Shown: positions 7,651 to 17,370, counted from the first letter of the stretch. The stretch is DNA of 64,000 bases from Deltaproteobacteria bacterium (GCA_031265205.1 JAISCZ010000048.1:1-64000); one strand, 5' to 3'. The notes: a model not told the origin generated them from the letters alone. Made by a program: numbers and translations.

Positions 7651-9375
7651 TCAACCGCCAGCCCCGCGAATGGTTTTACCGCGGCGCGCGAGAGTCTCCC
7701 AAGTAATTTTTTCGCTCCAAGGCGTGTTAAAATCCAAGTTAAAAACGACGAGCCACCCCTCCGAAACCCCATGCCTATCCATATAATTTTCGAGTCGCTC
7801 CATCATTTTTTCGCGATTTAGCGAGCCTTTGAGCCCGATATCCAGAGGATAGAGGCGTTTTCGACGATTTACGGGAATATCGACGCCCGTCATCCCCAAG
7901 GCGAGTTCCCAAGGGGTCAAATCGTCCTGGCCCTTTAGCGCCCATCGCGCGAAAGCGATGAAAGCCAAATGGGCCACGGCTTCATTGGCCATATCGGCGA
8001 AAGTTTTTTTGACGCTTTCGCGTAAATCGTCAAACACTGGATTTTTGTCAGTTGAATATCCGTAATAATCGAGGGCGTCGTTAACGCTTGTCGCCAAACG
8101 GCTTTCCATCGCGTAGTTTAAAGATATTTTGACGGCGTTTTCGCGCCAATAGGATTGAAAAGCCCGCAGGAGCCCGTTCATGTCCAATTTTTCCCCGTCC
8201 ATCCACCGTTGGGCAAAGCCAGGGGAAGTGACGTTTTTGAGGGCGCTATGAAGGCTTGAGCTTATCGTCCTGAGGATCATGTCCCAATAAATTGGATTTG
8301 CCGGTCGGAAAGCGGAGTCGTCCAACGCGTTTTTTTTCAGAATTCCTAGGTCGGCGGCGTACTTTAGGTCGGCGGGGGGAATTTCCACTGGGATTGAGTC
8401 GGCGCCGTTGATTACGGCCTCTAAGACTCTTCTTATTTTTGGTTCGTTGACGCGTTCTTTTAGCGAAAGCAAATGGACAGGCTCTCGCGAAAGCAAAGAC
8501 TGGGCGGCTTGATCAAAGTCTTCTCCCGTAATTGTCCTGGAATAGTCTCCTTGAAGACGGGTTTCAATTATTTCTTTAGCCAGAGCGTTAACCAGCCAAG
8601 CTTGGCCTTCCGTCCAATACCAGGCCCTCTCCAGGGCTTGAGGAGCGAACTCCTGTCCCGTCGCCGCGGTAAGCTGTCCGTAAAGAGCGCTGATTTCATC
8701 TATGGAAAAATCGGCTACGCTTAAGGCGCCCTCGCTTATATTAAAAAGGCTGTTGAAGTCAATTGCTTTTTCAGCGCGTTTTTCTTTCGTGAAACAGTCT
8801 CTGACGTCACGCGCGCCGACGATGGCTAAAGACCGGGGAAATTTCGCGCCAGCGGATTTAGATCGCTGGTTAAATCCCTGGCGAATTTGTCTCAGAAAAG
8901 GAATAAGCGCTTGGGGGGACAGGCAATCCGCCTCGTCAAATAAAACTACTAAATCTCTATCCAAATTTAAGCAAATGTAGTTTAGCGTATTTCTGACGAT
9001 AAGCGTGAAGTCGTCTTGAGGAAGAGCTCCCTCAGGGAAACATAATTTACGCAAATTTGGCGACGGCGATTCTTTTAAACTGTCGTTAATCTGGATAACC
9101 ACCTTTTCCATGGCGGTTTCGACGTTAGAGACGTTATCCAAAGCTTCCAAGGAGCAATATAAAGCGTAGTATTTATCTCCTTTATTGATATTATCCTCCA
9201 GGGCCAGTAAAAAGGTCGTCTTTCCCGATTGGCGGGGGGAGCGGATAATGAAATAATATTTCTCGTCAATCAATTTTGCGATGTCGGGAACGCGGATGAG
9301 GGCTGGCGACAAGTAATGTTCGGACGGAACGCAAGGGCCCGTAGTATTAAAGCGTTTATGAGGATTTACGGACAT
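7651..9375 (-). CDS. AAA-like ATPase with C-terminal nuclease-like region
   Basis: The 574 residues begin at ATG 9375 (GGAG seven bases upstream). The open frame continues upstream to 9615, but that part is composition-biased. The P-loop SPRQSGKTT is at 46-54 and the Walker B segment DLVVLFDEAD at 141-150, so the ATPase site looks intact. The C-terminal segment with ENYMDRHGVSEGWLVVFN matches the end of gut-bacterial 'AAA-like ATPase' proteins whose C-terminus is a degenerate PD-(D/E)XK nuclease fold. The Asp of GVDIP could be one active-site residue, but a clear E-x-K is not visible. The gene is richer in A/T than its neighbours, which suggests acquisition. Its role is unknown. These proteins are usually multi-copy and have no experimentally established function that I know of. 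Confidence 0.75.
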   Translation of the reverse strand: MSVNPHKRFNTTGPCVPSEHYLSPALIRVPDIAKLIDEKYYFIIRSPRQSGKTTFLLALEDNINKGDKYYALYCSLEALDNVSNVETAMEKVVIQINDSLKESPSPNLRKLCFPEGALPQDDFTLIVRNTLNYICLNLDRDLVVLFDEADCLSPQALIPFLRQIRQGFNQRSKSAGAKFPRSLAIVGARDVRDCFTKEKRAEKAIDFNSLFNISEGALSVADFSIDEISALYGQLTAATGQEFAPQALERAWYWTEGQAWLVNALAKEIIETRLQGDYSRTITGEDFDQAAQSLLSREPVHLLSLKERVNEPKIRRVLEAVINGADSIPVEIPPADLKYAADLGILKKNALDDSAFRPANPIYWDMILRTISSSLHSALKNVTSPGFAQRWMDGEKLDMNGLLRAFQSYWRENAVKISLNYAMESRLATSVNDALDYYGYSTDKNPVFDDLRESVKKTFADMANEAVAHLAFIAFARWALKGQDDLTPWELALGMTGVDIPVNRRKRLYPLDIGLKGSLNREKMMERLENYMDRHGVSEGWLVVFNLDFNTPWSEKITWETLARRGKTIRGAGG

Positions 9376-9678
9376 GCGGTCTCCGCGAAGTAGTTTAAAA
9401 CGGTTGCGGCGGGAGCTATAACTCTCCCACGGCGTTAGCCGAGCGAAGCGGAACTGATTAAGACGAGAGTAATTCAATAATACGCGAAACGTCAAGGGCG
9501 AGGCCCGAAAACCGTAAAGCGCGAGGCGACGCGGAAAAGGGAATAAAGCCAGGCGAAAGGGCGCGGTCGCGCTAAACGGGAAAACGAACGCGTCAAATTC
9601 GCGCGCGCTCGCCAAGGTGACGGCGAGGCGCGATGGCGCGACGATATTTTTCCGGGGGGGCCGGAAGCCAGGCGGCCT
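9376..9678. other. Spacer between lpxK and the AAA gene
   Basis: The AAA frame stays open on the minus strand to 9615 without a ribosome site, and I treat this as untranslated. No terminator or RNA gene was recognised. Confidence 0.4.
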
Positions 9679-10746
9679 TTAGGGAAGAGGGGCCTTGGGG
9701 TTTTTAAGGCCCGCCTGGGAAAGGACCGTTTCCAGAAATTTTTGGGGCTCGCTTAAGCGCAGCTCCGTTTCCAGCGTCAGGAGGGGCAGGGGAAAGTCGC
9801 GCAATTTGACCGCGTCCTTGGCGGTGGTTATTAAAAATTCCGAGCGGGTCCACTTCAGGAGGCGATCCAAAAGCTCCCTTTCCTCGGGAAGATAGCGCGC
9901 GTGGTCGGGAAAGGAACGCCAGGCGACGGGGTTCAGGCCCGCCGTGGCGAGGGTCTTGATAAAATTCGCGTCGCGCGCGATCCCGCAAAAGGCCGCGTGC
10001 CTGACCCCTCGCAGGGCCTCGAAGGGTATTTCTTTTTGGCTTTTGGCGTCCACGAGCCTGGAGGGCCGCGTGGCGCCCCAAAAGAGGGGCCTTCCCTCGG
10101 CCAGGCGCTCGATGGCCGCCGTCCTTTTGTCTCCCATGGCCACGAGCGCCGTCGCCGCGAGGTGGGCCTGGGGGGATTCCCTTAAAGGCCCCGCGGGCAT
10201 GACGTGGCCGTTCCCCCAGGCGTTTTCCGCGGGGAGCGCGAGAAGGTTTACTTGGCGGGGGATATCGAGGCGCTGAAAGCCGTCGTCCAAGATAAGGATT
10301 TCCGCGCCCAGGCGCGCGAGCGCGAGCGCGCCTAAGGGCCGGTCGCGGGAGACGACCACGAGGGCCTCCGTTTTTTGGGCGAGCCAATAGGGCTCGTCCC
10401 CGGCGAATTCGGGCTCGACGAGGGGCCCCTCGCCGCGGGAGACCACGATAGGGTCGGGGAACTCGCGGTTTTTTTGGCGACCGTAGCCTCGGGAGACCAC
10501 GCCGACCCGGAGGCCCACTTCCGCGAGGGCGCGCGCCAAATACTGGCACAGGGGGGTCTTGCCTCCGCCTCCCGCGAGAATGTTCCCCACGGAGACGACG
10601 GGGACGGGCATGGGGCGGGCTTTGAGCTTACCCGCGCGGTAGAGGGCGCGCCGACCGCGCGCGATGGCCGCGTAAAGGTTTCCCAAGACCCTTACGGGGT
10701 AAGGGACGCGCGCTCCGGGGGTCCAGAAGAGGGGCGGTTTAGGCAC
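9679..10746 (-). CDS. lpxK: Tetraacyldisaccharide 4'-kinase
   Basis: Phosphorylates the 4' position of the lipid A disaccharide at the inner membrane, using ATP. The diagnostic P-loop GNILAGGGGKTP (54-65) is present, followed by the LpxK block RVGVVSRGYGR and by ILDDGFQ. Length (355 aa) is normal. The start is a GTG placed immediately after the TAA of waaA, so the two genes are almost certainly translated together. Position after waaA fits a lipid A-Kdo segment of one transcript that begins with ribosomal protein genes. Confidence 0.95.
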   Translation of the reverse strand: MPKPPLFWTPGARVPYPVRVLGNLYAAIARGRRALYRAGKLKARPMPVPVVSVGNILAGGGGKTPLCQYLARALAEVGLRVGVVSRGYGRQKNREFPDPIVVSRGEGPLVEPEFAGDEPYWLAQKTEALVVVSRDRPLGALALARLGAEILILDDGFQRLDIPRQVNLLALPAENAWGNGHVMPAGPLRESPQAHLAATALVAMGDKRTAAIERLAEGRPLFWGATRPSRLVDAKSQKEIPFEALRGVRHAAFCGIARDANFIKTLATAGLNPVAWRSFPDHARYLPEERELLDRLLKWTRSEFLITTAKDAVKLRDFPLPLLTLETELRLSEPQKFLETVLSQAGLKNPKAPLP

Positions 10747-12027
10747 TTAGCTCCAGTCCTCCCCCGCGAAATCCAAAGTCGCGCGGACCGCGCCCTGGTG
10801 GGCGCTCACGAATCGCCGGCCTTTTTCCCCCATTTCCCGGAGGCGCTCCGGGGACCTTAAAAGCCCCAAAAGGATTAAGGCGAGATCCTGGGGTTCCGCG
10901 AGCTCGGCGCCTCCGGCCGCGCTGAGGGCCCCGTAGATCCATTGGAAATTGAAAACCGCGCGCCCCGCGACGACGAAAACGCCCAAGGCCGCGGGTTCCA
11001 GGGGGTTATGCCCTCCGCCCTTGTGCCGTCCGGGAAAGCTCTTGCCGACGATGGCGAGGTCGGCGAGGGCGTAGATAGCCGAGAGTTCCCCCAAGCTGTC
11101 GAGGAGAAAGGCCTGGGAGGCCGCGTCGGAGAGAGCGGGCGCGGAGCGCCTCGCTATCCTCTCCGCTGGGAAATACGCTTGGATGAGGAGCGCGACCTCG
11201 GCGAAGCGTCCCGGGTCGCGGGGGGCTAGGACCAGTTTCAGTTCCGGATAGGAGGGGAGGATCTCCCGAAAGGCCTCCAGAATGATTGTTTCTTCCCCCG
11301 GATGGGTGCTGCCCGCGACCAGGTAGCGCCCCTCCGGCCAGCCGGTGAGGCCAAGGGCGCGGCTCTTGGCTTCCGGGTCCGCTTGGGCTGGGGTTTCGTC
11401 AAATTTGAGGTTTCCGGTAACCTTGGTCGTTAAGGGATTCGCGCCCAGGGCGATGAATTTGGCCCTGTCTTCCTCGGTCTGGGCCGCGACGCGGCGGAAA
11501 AGGGGCCAGATCCGCCGGAAATAAAAGCGGCCCAGGCGGTACCTCCGGAAGGACTTGGGGGAGAGGCGGGCCGAGACGAGGGTTACGGGAATGTTCCTTT
11601 TCCGCGACTCGAGCAAAAAGCCCGGCCAGATATCCGTTTCCACGAGGAGGGTCGCGTCGGGCTTGACGGCGTCGAGAAACTTTTTAACGGAATACGCGAA
11701 ATCCAAGGGCGACTCGCGGACCGGAAAGTCGGGAAAGGCCGCGCGGGCCTCCCGGATTCCCGAGAGGGTGGAGGCGCAGACGACGACCTCGGCCCCGCGC
11801 GCGTCCAGCTCGCGAGCGAGGAGCCGCGCCGAGCGGACTTCCCCGAGGCTTAAGGCCCAGACGAGGACCCGGGGCCGCTTCGTTTTGGGGGGGAGGGGCT
11901 CGCGGGTCCCGAGGAGGCGTTTTTTGAGGTTAAGGCGGTACGGGGGGTTTTTTAGGCCCCGGAAAATCCAATAGGGGGAGCTGAGAAAAAAGCCTAAGGC
12001 GTAAACGATGGAGTAGAGCGCGCGCAA
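10747..12027 (-). CDS. waaA: Kdo (3-deoxy-D-manno-octulosonate) transferase
   Basis: Transfers Kdo from CMP-Kdo to the lipid A precursor, and is membrane-anchored by the N-terminal hydrophobic segment (about 5-22). The conserved acceptor-site segment appears as VWALSLGEVRSARLL with the catalytic glutamate at 63. Also present are ARLSPKSFRRY, GNLKFD and GGHNPLEPAA. The 426 residues are the usual length. The start is a TTG with GGAAGGA about nine bases upstream. How many Kdo units are added cannot be read from the sequence. The gene lies 99 bases downstream of pheS and directly abuts lpxK. Confidence 0.95.
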   Translation of the reverse strand: MRALYSIVYALGFFLSSPYWIFRGLKNPPYRLNLKKRLLGTREPLPPKTKRPRVLVWALSLGEVRSARLLARELDARGAEVVVCASTLSGIREARAAFPDFPVRESPLDFAYSVKKFLDAVKPDATLLVETDIWPGFLLESRKRNIPVTLVSARLSPKSFRRYRLGRFYFRRIWPLFRRVAAQTEEDRAKFIALGANPLTTKVTGNLKFDETPAQADPEAKSRALGLTGWPEGRYLVAGSTHPGEETIILEAFREILPSYPELKLVLAPRDPGRFAEVALLIQAYFPAERIARRSAPALSDAASQAFLLDSLGELSAIYALADLAIVGKSFPGRHKGGGHNPLEPAALGVFVVAGRAVFNFQWIYGALSAAGGAELAEPQDLALILLGLLRSPERLREMGEKGRRFVSAHQGAVRATLDFAGEDWS

Positions 12028-12126
12028 GGCTAAGGTCCTTCCCCCTTTTCGGGATAAAGGCGCTTGGCGCTCCCTTGAGGGAGTCTCGCGCTCTTCAAGG
12101 GGGGCCCAAACGGGGCCGACGGCGGC

Positions 12127-13164
12127 TTAAGAGGGAAATTGCCGCGCGTGCCGCGCGTCGCCCTGGTAGAAGCGCCCGATATTGTCCAAACGGTATTTCA
12201 ACATGGCCATGCGGTCCACGCCGATTCCGAAGGCGAAGCCACTGACTTTTTGGGGGTCGTAGTTGACGTGTTTGTAGAGGGCGGGATTGACCATGCCGCA
12301 ACCTAATACTTCCAGCCAGCCCGAGTCCTTGCAGATGCGGCAGCCCCGGCCCCCGCAACTGACGCAGGCCACGTCCACCTCGGCCGAGGGCTCCGTGAAG
12401 GGGAAAAAGCTGGGGCGCAGGCGTATTTTGGCGCCCTCGCCGAAGAATTGGCGGGCGAACTCCGTTAAAACCCCCTTCAAATCGGCCATGGTGATCTTGC
12501 TGTCCACCGCCAAACCCTCGATCTGGTTGAACATGGGGGAATGGGTAAGATCGTCGTCCCGGCGGTAGGTCTTGCCGGGGACCACGATCCAGACCGGGGG
12601 CGGGGTCTTCTCCATGGTCCGGATCTGCACGCAGGAGGTGTGGGTGCGCAGAAGGAGCTTTTCCCCCACGAAGAGGCTCTGCTGCATGTCGCGGCTGGGG
12701 TGGTCGGCCGGGAAATTGAGGGCCTCGAAGTTGTAATAGTCCGTCTCGATCTCGGGCCCCTCGGTAATGGAGAAGCCCATCAGGGCGAAGATGGAGCAGA
12801 TTTCCGCGGAGGTTTGGTTAATAAGGTGGGCGTGCCCGAGGGGCGAGCGGCGACCGGGCAGGGTGACGTCCAAGAATTCCCGGGGGTCTTCCTGGGCTTG
12901 AAAGGATTTTTGGAGGGCCGCGAAGGCCGCGTCCGTCTCGGCCCGCAATTGGTTAACCGCGCGCCCGGCCTCGGGGCGCGCGGCGGGGTCGAGGGCCTTC
13001 ATGCCCTTGGAAAGCTCGCCGACGAGGCCCTTGGAGCCCAAGTATTTGACCCGGGCTTTTTCGAGGGATACCGCGTCCCGCGCGTCCCGGAGGGCGTCTA
13101 AGGCCTCCCGGCGCGTCGCCTCGATTTTCGCCAAAAATTCCGAATCGCTCGCCGAATTGGTCAA
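12127..13164 (-). CDS. pheS: Phenylalanyl-tRNA synthetase alpha subunit
   Basis: Catalytic subunit of the alpha2-beta2 enzyme that charges tRNA-Phe. The 345 aa protein has the N-terminal coiled coil (about 10-85), motif 2 (THTSCVQIRTM to KTYRRDDDLTHSPMFNQIEG) and motif 3 (GFAFGIGVDRMAMLKY). An extra cysteine-rich turn, CVSCGGRGCRIC, is seen in many bacterial PheS. The start is a TTG. rplT lies 45 bases upstream. pheT, which normally follows, is absent: the next gene is waaA. The beta subunit must be encoded elsewhere. Confidence 0.96.
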   Translation of the reverse strand: MTNSASDSEFLAKIEATRREALDALRDARDAVSLEKARVKYLGSKGLVGELSKGMKALDPAARPEAGRAVNQLRAETDAAFAALQKSFQAQEDPREFLDVTLPGRRSPLGHAHLINQTSAEICSIFALMGFSITEGPEIETDYYNFEALNFPADHPSRDMQQSLFVGEKLLLRTHTSCVQIRTMEKTPPPVWIVVPGKTYRRDDDLTHSPMFNQIEGLAVDSKITMADLKGVLTEFARQFFGEGAKIRLRPSFFPFTEPSAEVDVACVSCGGRGCRICKDSGWLEVLGCGMVNPALYKHVNYDPQKVSGFAFGIGVDRMAMLKYRLDNIGRFYQGDARHARQFPS

Positions 13165-13209
13165 AGGCGCGTCCCCCTGGCCGAGCCCCCGGCTCGGCTC
13201 TCGCTCGCT

Positions 13210-13563
13210 TTAAGCCGTCTGGGGCTTGAACTTGGCGATTAAGAGGGCGAAGGCCTCGTAATCGGTGGCCGCCATGTTGGAAAGGGATTTCCGGTCCAAA
13301 GTCACCTGGTTCTTATTTAAGAGGTCGATGAGCTTGGAGTAGGAGAGATCCAGGGATTTAGCGGCGGCGGAAAGGCGGGTGATCCACAGGGAGCGCATTT
13401 GCCGCTTGCGCTGCTTGCGGTCGCGGAAAGCGAAGGCCAAGCCTCTTTCCACGCCTTCGCGGGCGCTGCGGTACAAAACTCCCCTACCGCCCCGAAAGCC
13501 CTTGGCGAGCTTGAGGTATTTTTTATGTCTTTTGCGGGTTTGGGCTCCACATTTGATGCGCAT
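13210..13563 (-). CDS. rplT: 50S ribosomal protein L20
   Basis: Basic 117 aa protein that binds 23S rRNA early in assembly and in many bacteria represses its own operon. It shows the L20 signature RKRHKKYLKLAKGFRGGRG and the block RDRKQRKRQMRSLWITRLSAAA. The start MRIKCGAQ is a little unusual (MARVKRG is typical), but length and position right after rpmI are normal. Confidence 0.97.
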   Translation of the reverse strand: MRIKCGAQTRKRHKKYLKLAKGFRGGRGVLYRSAREGVERGLAFAFRDRKQRKRQMRSLWITRLSAAAKSLDLSYSKLIDLLNKNQVTLDRKSLSNMAATDYEAFALLIAKFKPQTA

Positions 13564-13625
13564 GGCGGGCTCCTAGAAATATAAAAGCGCGGGGAAAGCC
13601 CAAGGCCGCCCCGGGGTTAGACCCT

Positions 13626-13826
13626 CTAGCCCAAGTAGGGCAAAAGTTTCCGAATGGACTTCGCGTTCGCCTTATCCACCAGGCTCCGGGACCGGAGGCC
13701 CCTTTTCTGTTTGGTGGTCTTGGTGGTGAGGATATGGCGGGCGTAGGCCTTGTTGCGACGGATCTTGCCGAGCGCGGTGGCGCCAAAGCGTTTGTGGGCC
13801 GCGCGGTTGGATTTCATCTTGGGCAT
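13626..13826 (-). CDS. rpmI: 50S ribosomal protein L35
   Basis: The 66-residue protein starts [28 protein letters not shown] and ends [10 protein letters not shown], the typical L35 form. I place the start at ATG 13826, which has GGAGGAG upstream. The frame stays open further upstream but codes for nothing L35-like. It heads the rpmI-rplT-pheS-waaA-lpxK group. infC, the usual gene before rpmI, is 10 kb away in the opposite orientation. Confidence 0.96.
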   Translation of the reverse strand: MPKMKSNRAAHKRFGATALGKIRRNKAYARHILTTKTTKQKRGLRSRSLVDKANAKSIRKLLPYLG

Positions 13827-14121
13827 GGGGAAGAACTCCTCCGAAAAAGGGAAACCTAAGGGTCGCGCCGCGCGGGCGAGGAAAGAGGGCCGCGCGCCCC
13901 CAAGGGCGGGTAAGGCCGGGGGGCCGCCTAGATTGGAGGCTTCCGGTTGTAGACCCATGAAACTAGCACAAGAGCGCCCGGGGCGTCAATATTTGGGGAA
14001 AGCTTGAAAGCTTAAAAGCTCGGGAAAGCGCGAAAGCCCGGGGGAGAAAATTGCCCTTTCGAAAGCCCGAAAGCCAGGGCGCGCGCTCCAGGGGGGGCGC
14101 CCTGGCGGAACCCCCAAGGGG

Positions 14122-14565
14122 TTACTCCAAGCCCGCCGGGCGCGAGGAGATAACGTCTCTGAGCCAGGAGGGGATTTTGACGACTTTGTTTTCCAGATTC
14201 AGGGTCGCGTGGAGGGTTTTCCCAGCGACGCGCGGCTCGCGCTCGTTTTCCAAAAAGAGGCGGTAGTCGAAGCGGAAGCTGGCTTTTTTGACGAGGGCTA
14301 TCCAGCACTCGACGCGGATCAAATCGTCGTAATGGAAGGGGAGGTAGAAATGGGCCGAGGCCTCGGTTAAAGGCGTGCGCACGCCGTTTTCCTCGACCCT
14401 TGAGTAGGGAAAGCCCAGCTGGCGCAGGTATTCCCCTCGGGCCATCTCGAAGACGCGAAAATAATGGCCGTTGTTGACGACTCCCATGAGATCCGTGTCG
14501 ACGTAGAGGACCCGGTACCAGGAAGTGGCCACGAAGGAGTTGACGGGGCTGGTTGGCTCGGCCAT
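14122..14565 (-). CDS. Acyl-CoA thioesterase, 4HBT hot-dog family (YbgC/FadM type)
   Basis: The 147 residues contain the YbgC-type active-site segment YVDTDLMGVVNNGHYFRVFEMAR. The catalytic Asp is in the 'DTD' and the helix follows, with the hot-dog strands after it (RVECWIALVKKASFRFDYRLF). It hydrolyses acyl-CoA thioesters. The chain length is unknown. The ATG has AAAGAGG upstream and lies two bases after the stop of the phosphoglycerate mutase gene, so the pair forms an operon. Confidence 0.88.
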   Translation of the reverse strand: MAEPTSPVNSFVATSWYRVLYVDTDLMGVVNNGHYFRVFEMARGEYLRQLGFPYSRVEENGVRTPLTEASAHFYLPFHYDDLIRVECWIALVKKASFRFDYRLFLENEREPRVAGKTLHATLNLENKVVKIPSWLRDVISSRPAGLE

Positions 14566-14567
14566 GG

Positions 14568-15776
14568 TTAGCCTCTTTCCGGCCCGAAAAGGAGCCGGCC
14601 CAGGGAGGGCCCGTCGGGAACGAGCCCGCCGGCTTCAAGGGCGCTCTTTTCGGAGTAGCCCCGCGCCCCGGAGCGGCCCGGGCGCTCGCTGTCGTAAAAG
14701 ACGAAGGGCACGGGGTCGCTGACGTGGGATTTGAGGCTCACGGGGGTGTAGTGATCGGGGGAGCAGAGCAGCCGGAAGGGCCCGAAGGAGGGGAGGGCCG
14801 CGAGGACGGGGCCCACGATCTTCGCGTCGAAATTTTCGATAGCCTGGATTTTGGCGGCGAGGTCTCCCTGGTGAGAACACTCGTCCGGGGCCTCCAGGTG
14901 GATGACGGCTAAATCGAGCGTTTCCAGGGCTTTTAAGGCGGCCTGAGCCTTGCCTTCGTAATTGGTGTCCAAAGCCCCGGTCGCGCCGGGGACAACGAGG
15001 GGAGTAAGGCCCGTGATAATGGCCAGTCCCCGGATAATATCCACCGCCGAGGCGGTGGCGCCGGTCACGCCCCAGCGCTCGGCGTAGGTTTTGACCTTCG
15101 GGGCGCTGCCCTGGCCCCACAGCCAAATGGTGTTGGCGGGGCGGAGGCCCTTTTGGACGCGGGCCAGGTTGACGGGGTGGTCCCTTAAAATGGGCCAGGA
15201 GGCCTTGACCAAGTCCATGACGGGTTTTTGGGCGGGGTCGTCCAAAAAGGCGCGGACGGACTTGTCCAAATGATCGTGGGGGGGAATGGAAGCCAGGTTT
15301 AAGGGGGCCCCGGGCCAGATAAAGATATTGCGGTAATTGACCCCTTGGCGAACGCTTTGGCCCGGGGCCAAGGGCATTCGCGCGCTTAAGTCCTTTAAAA
15401 GGATCCCCGCCTCCTCCGCGGGAATGTCCCCAGCGGAGTGGTCGACCATAATGATGTCGTCCCCCTCAAAGCGGCAGGTCGCCAGGTTGAGCCTAAAGGC
15501 CAGGTCCCCCGGGGCCAGTGGGATCCCCAGCGCGGCGGCCTCCAGGGGCCCGCGGCCCGTTAAAACGCCCTTGGCCGAGTAGCCCAGAAGGGACATGATG
15601 GCCACGTCGGAACCGGGGGGCATCCCCTCGGGAACGGTCTGGCAGCGGGAAAGGAGGCCCTCCGCGGCCAGGCGGTCAAGATTGGGGGTACGGGCGTGTT
15701 CCAGGGGCGTGAGCCCTCCCAAGGACTCCAACGGATAATCGCCCATGCCGTCGCCGATGAGGATCGCGTATTTCAT
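14568..15776 (-). CDS. apgM: Cofactor-independent phosphoglycerate mutase, ApgM type
   Basis: Interconverts 3- and 2-phosphoglycerate in glycolysis/gluconeogenesis. The archaeal-type family (about 400 aa) belongs to the alkaline phosphatase superfamily. The 402 residues open with MKYAILIGDGMGDYPLESLGG, giving the metal-binding Asp of GDGMGD. They also show HLEAPDECSHQGD and a C-terminal SPDHYTPV, both metal ligand segments. Members of this family have sometimes been annotated as homoserine kinases, which cannot be excluded by sequence alone. A Shine-Dalgarno is not evident. A TATAAA lies 11 bases upstream of the ATG, so a very short or leaderless mRNA is possible. Confidence 0.92.
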   Translation of the reverse strand: MKYAILIGDGMGDYPLESLGGLTPLEHARTPNLDRLAAEGLLSRCQTVPEGMPPGSDVAIMSLLGYSAKGVLTGRGPLEAAALGIPLAPGDLAFRLNLATCRFEGDDIIMVDHSAGDIPAEEAGILLKDLSARMPLAPGQSVRQGVNYRNIFIWPGAPLNLASIPPHDHLDKSVRAFLDDPAQKPVMDLVKASWPILRDHPVNLARVQKGLRPANTIWLWGQGSAPKVKTYAERWGVTGATASAVDIIRGLAIITGLTPLVVPGATGALDTNYEGKAQAALKALETLDLAVIHLEAPDECSHQGDLAAKIQAIENFDAKIVGPVLAALPSFGPFRLLCSPDHYTPVSLKSHVSDPVPFVFYDSERPGRSGARGYSEKSALEAGGLVPDGPSLGRLLFGPERG

Positions 15777-15834
15777 GAGTAGCGCTTTTTATAAATAGGA
15801 AGGAGAGGGGCCTTCCTTGGAGGGCGAAAGGAAA

Positions 15835-15856
15835 CAAAAAAAGCCCGCGAAAGGCT
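15835..15856 (-). terminator. Terminator-like hairpin upstream of apgM
   Basis: Read on the minus strand: AAGCC-tttcgc-GGGCTT followed by a run of T. It lies about 60 bases before the apgM start. It could insulate apgM from minus-strand read-through or act as an attenuator. Confidence 0.35.
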
Positions 15857-16266
15857 TCTTGGGTAAATGGCGGACGCGCGGCGCCCGGAAAACAGGAGCC
15901 CCAAGCCCTCGCCGGGGACAAATTTGGCGATAAATTAGCATGTCCCCCGTCTAAATTCAAGAAGCGGCCGCGTCCCCCCGGAAAGGGCGCGCCGCAAAAT
16001 TCCGCGCTCTTCCTCCGCCGTTCTCCCGCGGCGCCCAGCCCTCTTTCGAGGGAAAGAGTCGACGGAAGCGGCAGATGAGACGCGCGGGGCTCCGCGCGGG
16101 CGCGGCTCCTCTCGCGCGGCGCGGGGAACGGTTCGCGAAAAAAACCCAAAAGCGCGAGGGGACTTCTTCCGAGAGTCCGCGCTCAAACGGCGTGGCGCGT
16201 TGGAGGAATGCTAGCCAACGGCTTCCGCGCGGTAATTCCCAAAATTTGACTTAGGGTTAATTTTTT

Positions 16267-16286
16267 CCTATATTCAAAAATATAGG
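16267..16286. repeat. Perfect 8-bp inverted repeat
   Basis: CCTATATT-caaa-AATATAGG in an A/T-rich pocket. It could be an operator or RNA hairpin. No gene starts close by. Confidence 0.35.
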
Positions 16287-16460
16287 CAGCTTATCGTTTT
16301 TGGCCGTTCTTTAATGAGCGAGGAGCGCCTCGTTTATTTTCGGGCGGCTCCTTGTTAGAGAAAGCGTAACGTTCTGGGTTTTTTTGGGTTATGAATATTC
16401 GCGCCACGCTTAATAAAAATTCGCGGAAGGTTGACTGTTTAAACCTGGCACGTTTATTGC

Positions 16461-16484
16461 TCTCTCTCTCTCTCTCTCTCTCTC
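16461..16484. repeat. (TC)12 dinucleotide repeat
   Basis: Twelve uninterrupted TC units, the only such microsatellite seen in the window. It lies about 0.9 kb upstream of the autotransporter gene. Confidence 0.9.
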
Positions 16485-17370
16485 GGCTTTTAAAGACTAA
16501 GCCATTTCCCTTTATTGCGCCTTGTACAACAATAAACGTTCTGGCGTTTAGCGCGGAATCATTTTGGGCCGCGGCGCCTAAATTATATTTTCGCTTAAGA
16601 GAACGTTTCTCGGTTTTTCCAAAAAGCGCGCGTTTTTTCTTAAAATTACGTTCAAATAAGATAAGTTTCCGTAAATCATATGGAATAATCCGAGTTGGCT
16701 CTTTGGAAAGGCGCGGTTCGCGATTGAGGCGAATTTCCGCTAATTATCCCGGGTTCCTTTTCCCGGCGCGGCCGTATAAGGAGGCGATTACGCTCAATTT
16801 GTAACCACATTTTGTCGAGACGGAAAAATCGCGTTTTTAATCCAAGCGCGCCGTCATGTTTCCGCGAGAAGAAAGTTAAGGCGTTCCGCGAAACCTTGCC
16901 CGCGGCAAAGATTCGAGCTCGCCGGAAATACAGGTTCGCGAAAATCTAGCGGAAACCGACTCCGAGGGAATCAAGCGTCCGCGCGTCACGCTTTAGGACG
17001 GCTAAGAAATCAGTCGATAGACCTCACGCGAAGACTGGTCCCATTGAGGCTAAGGACAAAGTGGGCGGGACTCGCCGCGATTGCCGAACAAAGGCGCGAT
17101 CGTCGGAGGCGCGAGCCAGGGAGGCGAATCAAGACGCCGGTAGCCGGGCTTAAGGAAGAGGGTTTTGGAAGACTTTGAAAAGCGGCGCTTTATCACAAGC
17201 GAGAAAAGGCGAGTCGCCACGCGCTCTCGCGATGGGCGAGTCAGACGAGTTTTAGGCGCGAAAAGGACGCGCCGCTCCTTTGCGAGTCGAACGTATATCG
17301 GACGGATAGACAAAACCGCTCCAGTTAGCGGAATTAAAGGCGGAAGACGCCTGCCCCAAGGAAGAAAGCC

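Larger units (their letters stand above)
15777..17370. other. 1.6 kb without a supported gene
   Basis: GC-rich up to about 16200, then notably A/T-richer to 16850. A 137-codon plus-strand frame (16391-16804) spans the (TC)12 tract but has no ribosome site and no recognisable family, so I do not call it. The autotransporter's ribosome site (AAGGAAG) lies at the right end. Confidence 0.4.

Noticed and set aside
9376-9615. Upstream extension of the AAA ATPase to 9615
   Set aside because: No ribosome site, biased composition, and the conserved family start fits ATG 9375 with GGAG upstream.
16391-16804. 137-codon frame containing the (TC)12 tract as a gene
   Set aside because: No ribosome site, no recognisable family, and low-complexity Leu/Ser arises from the repeat itself.
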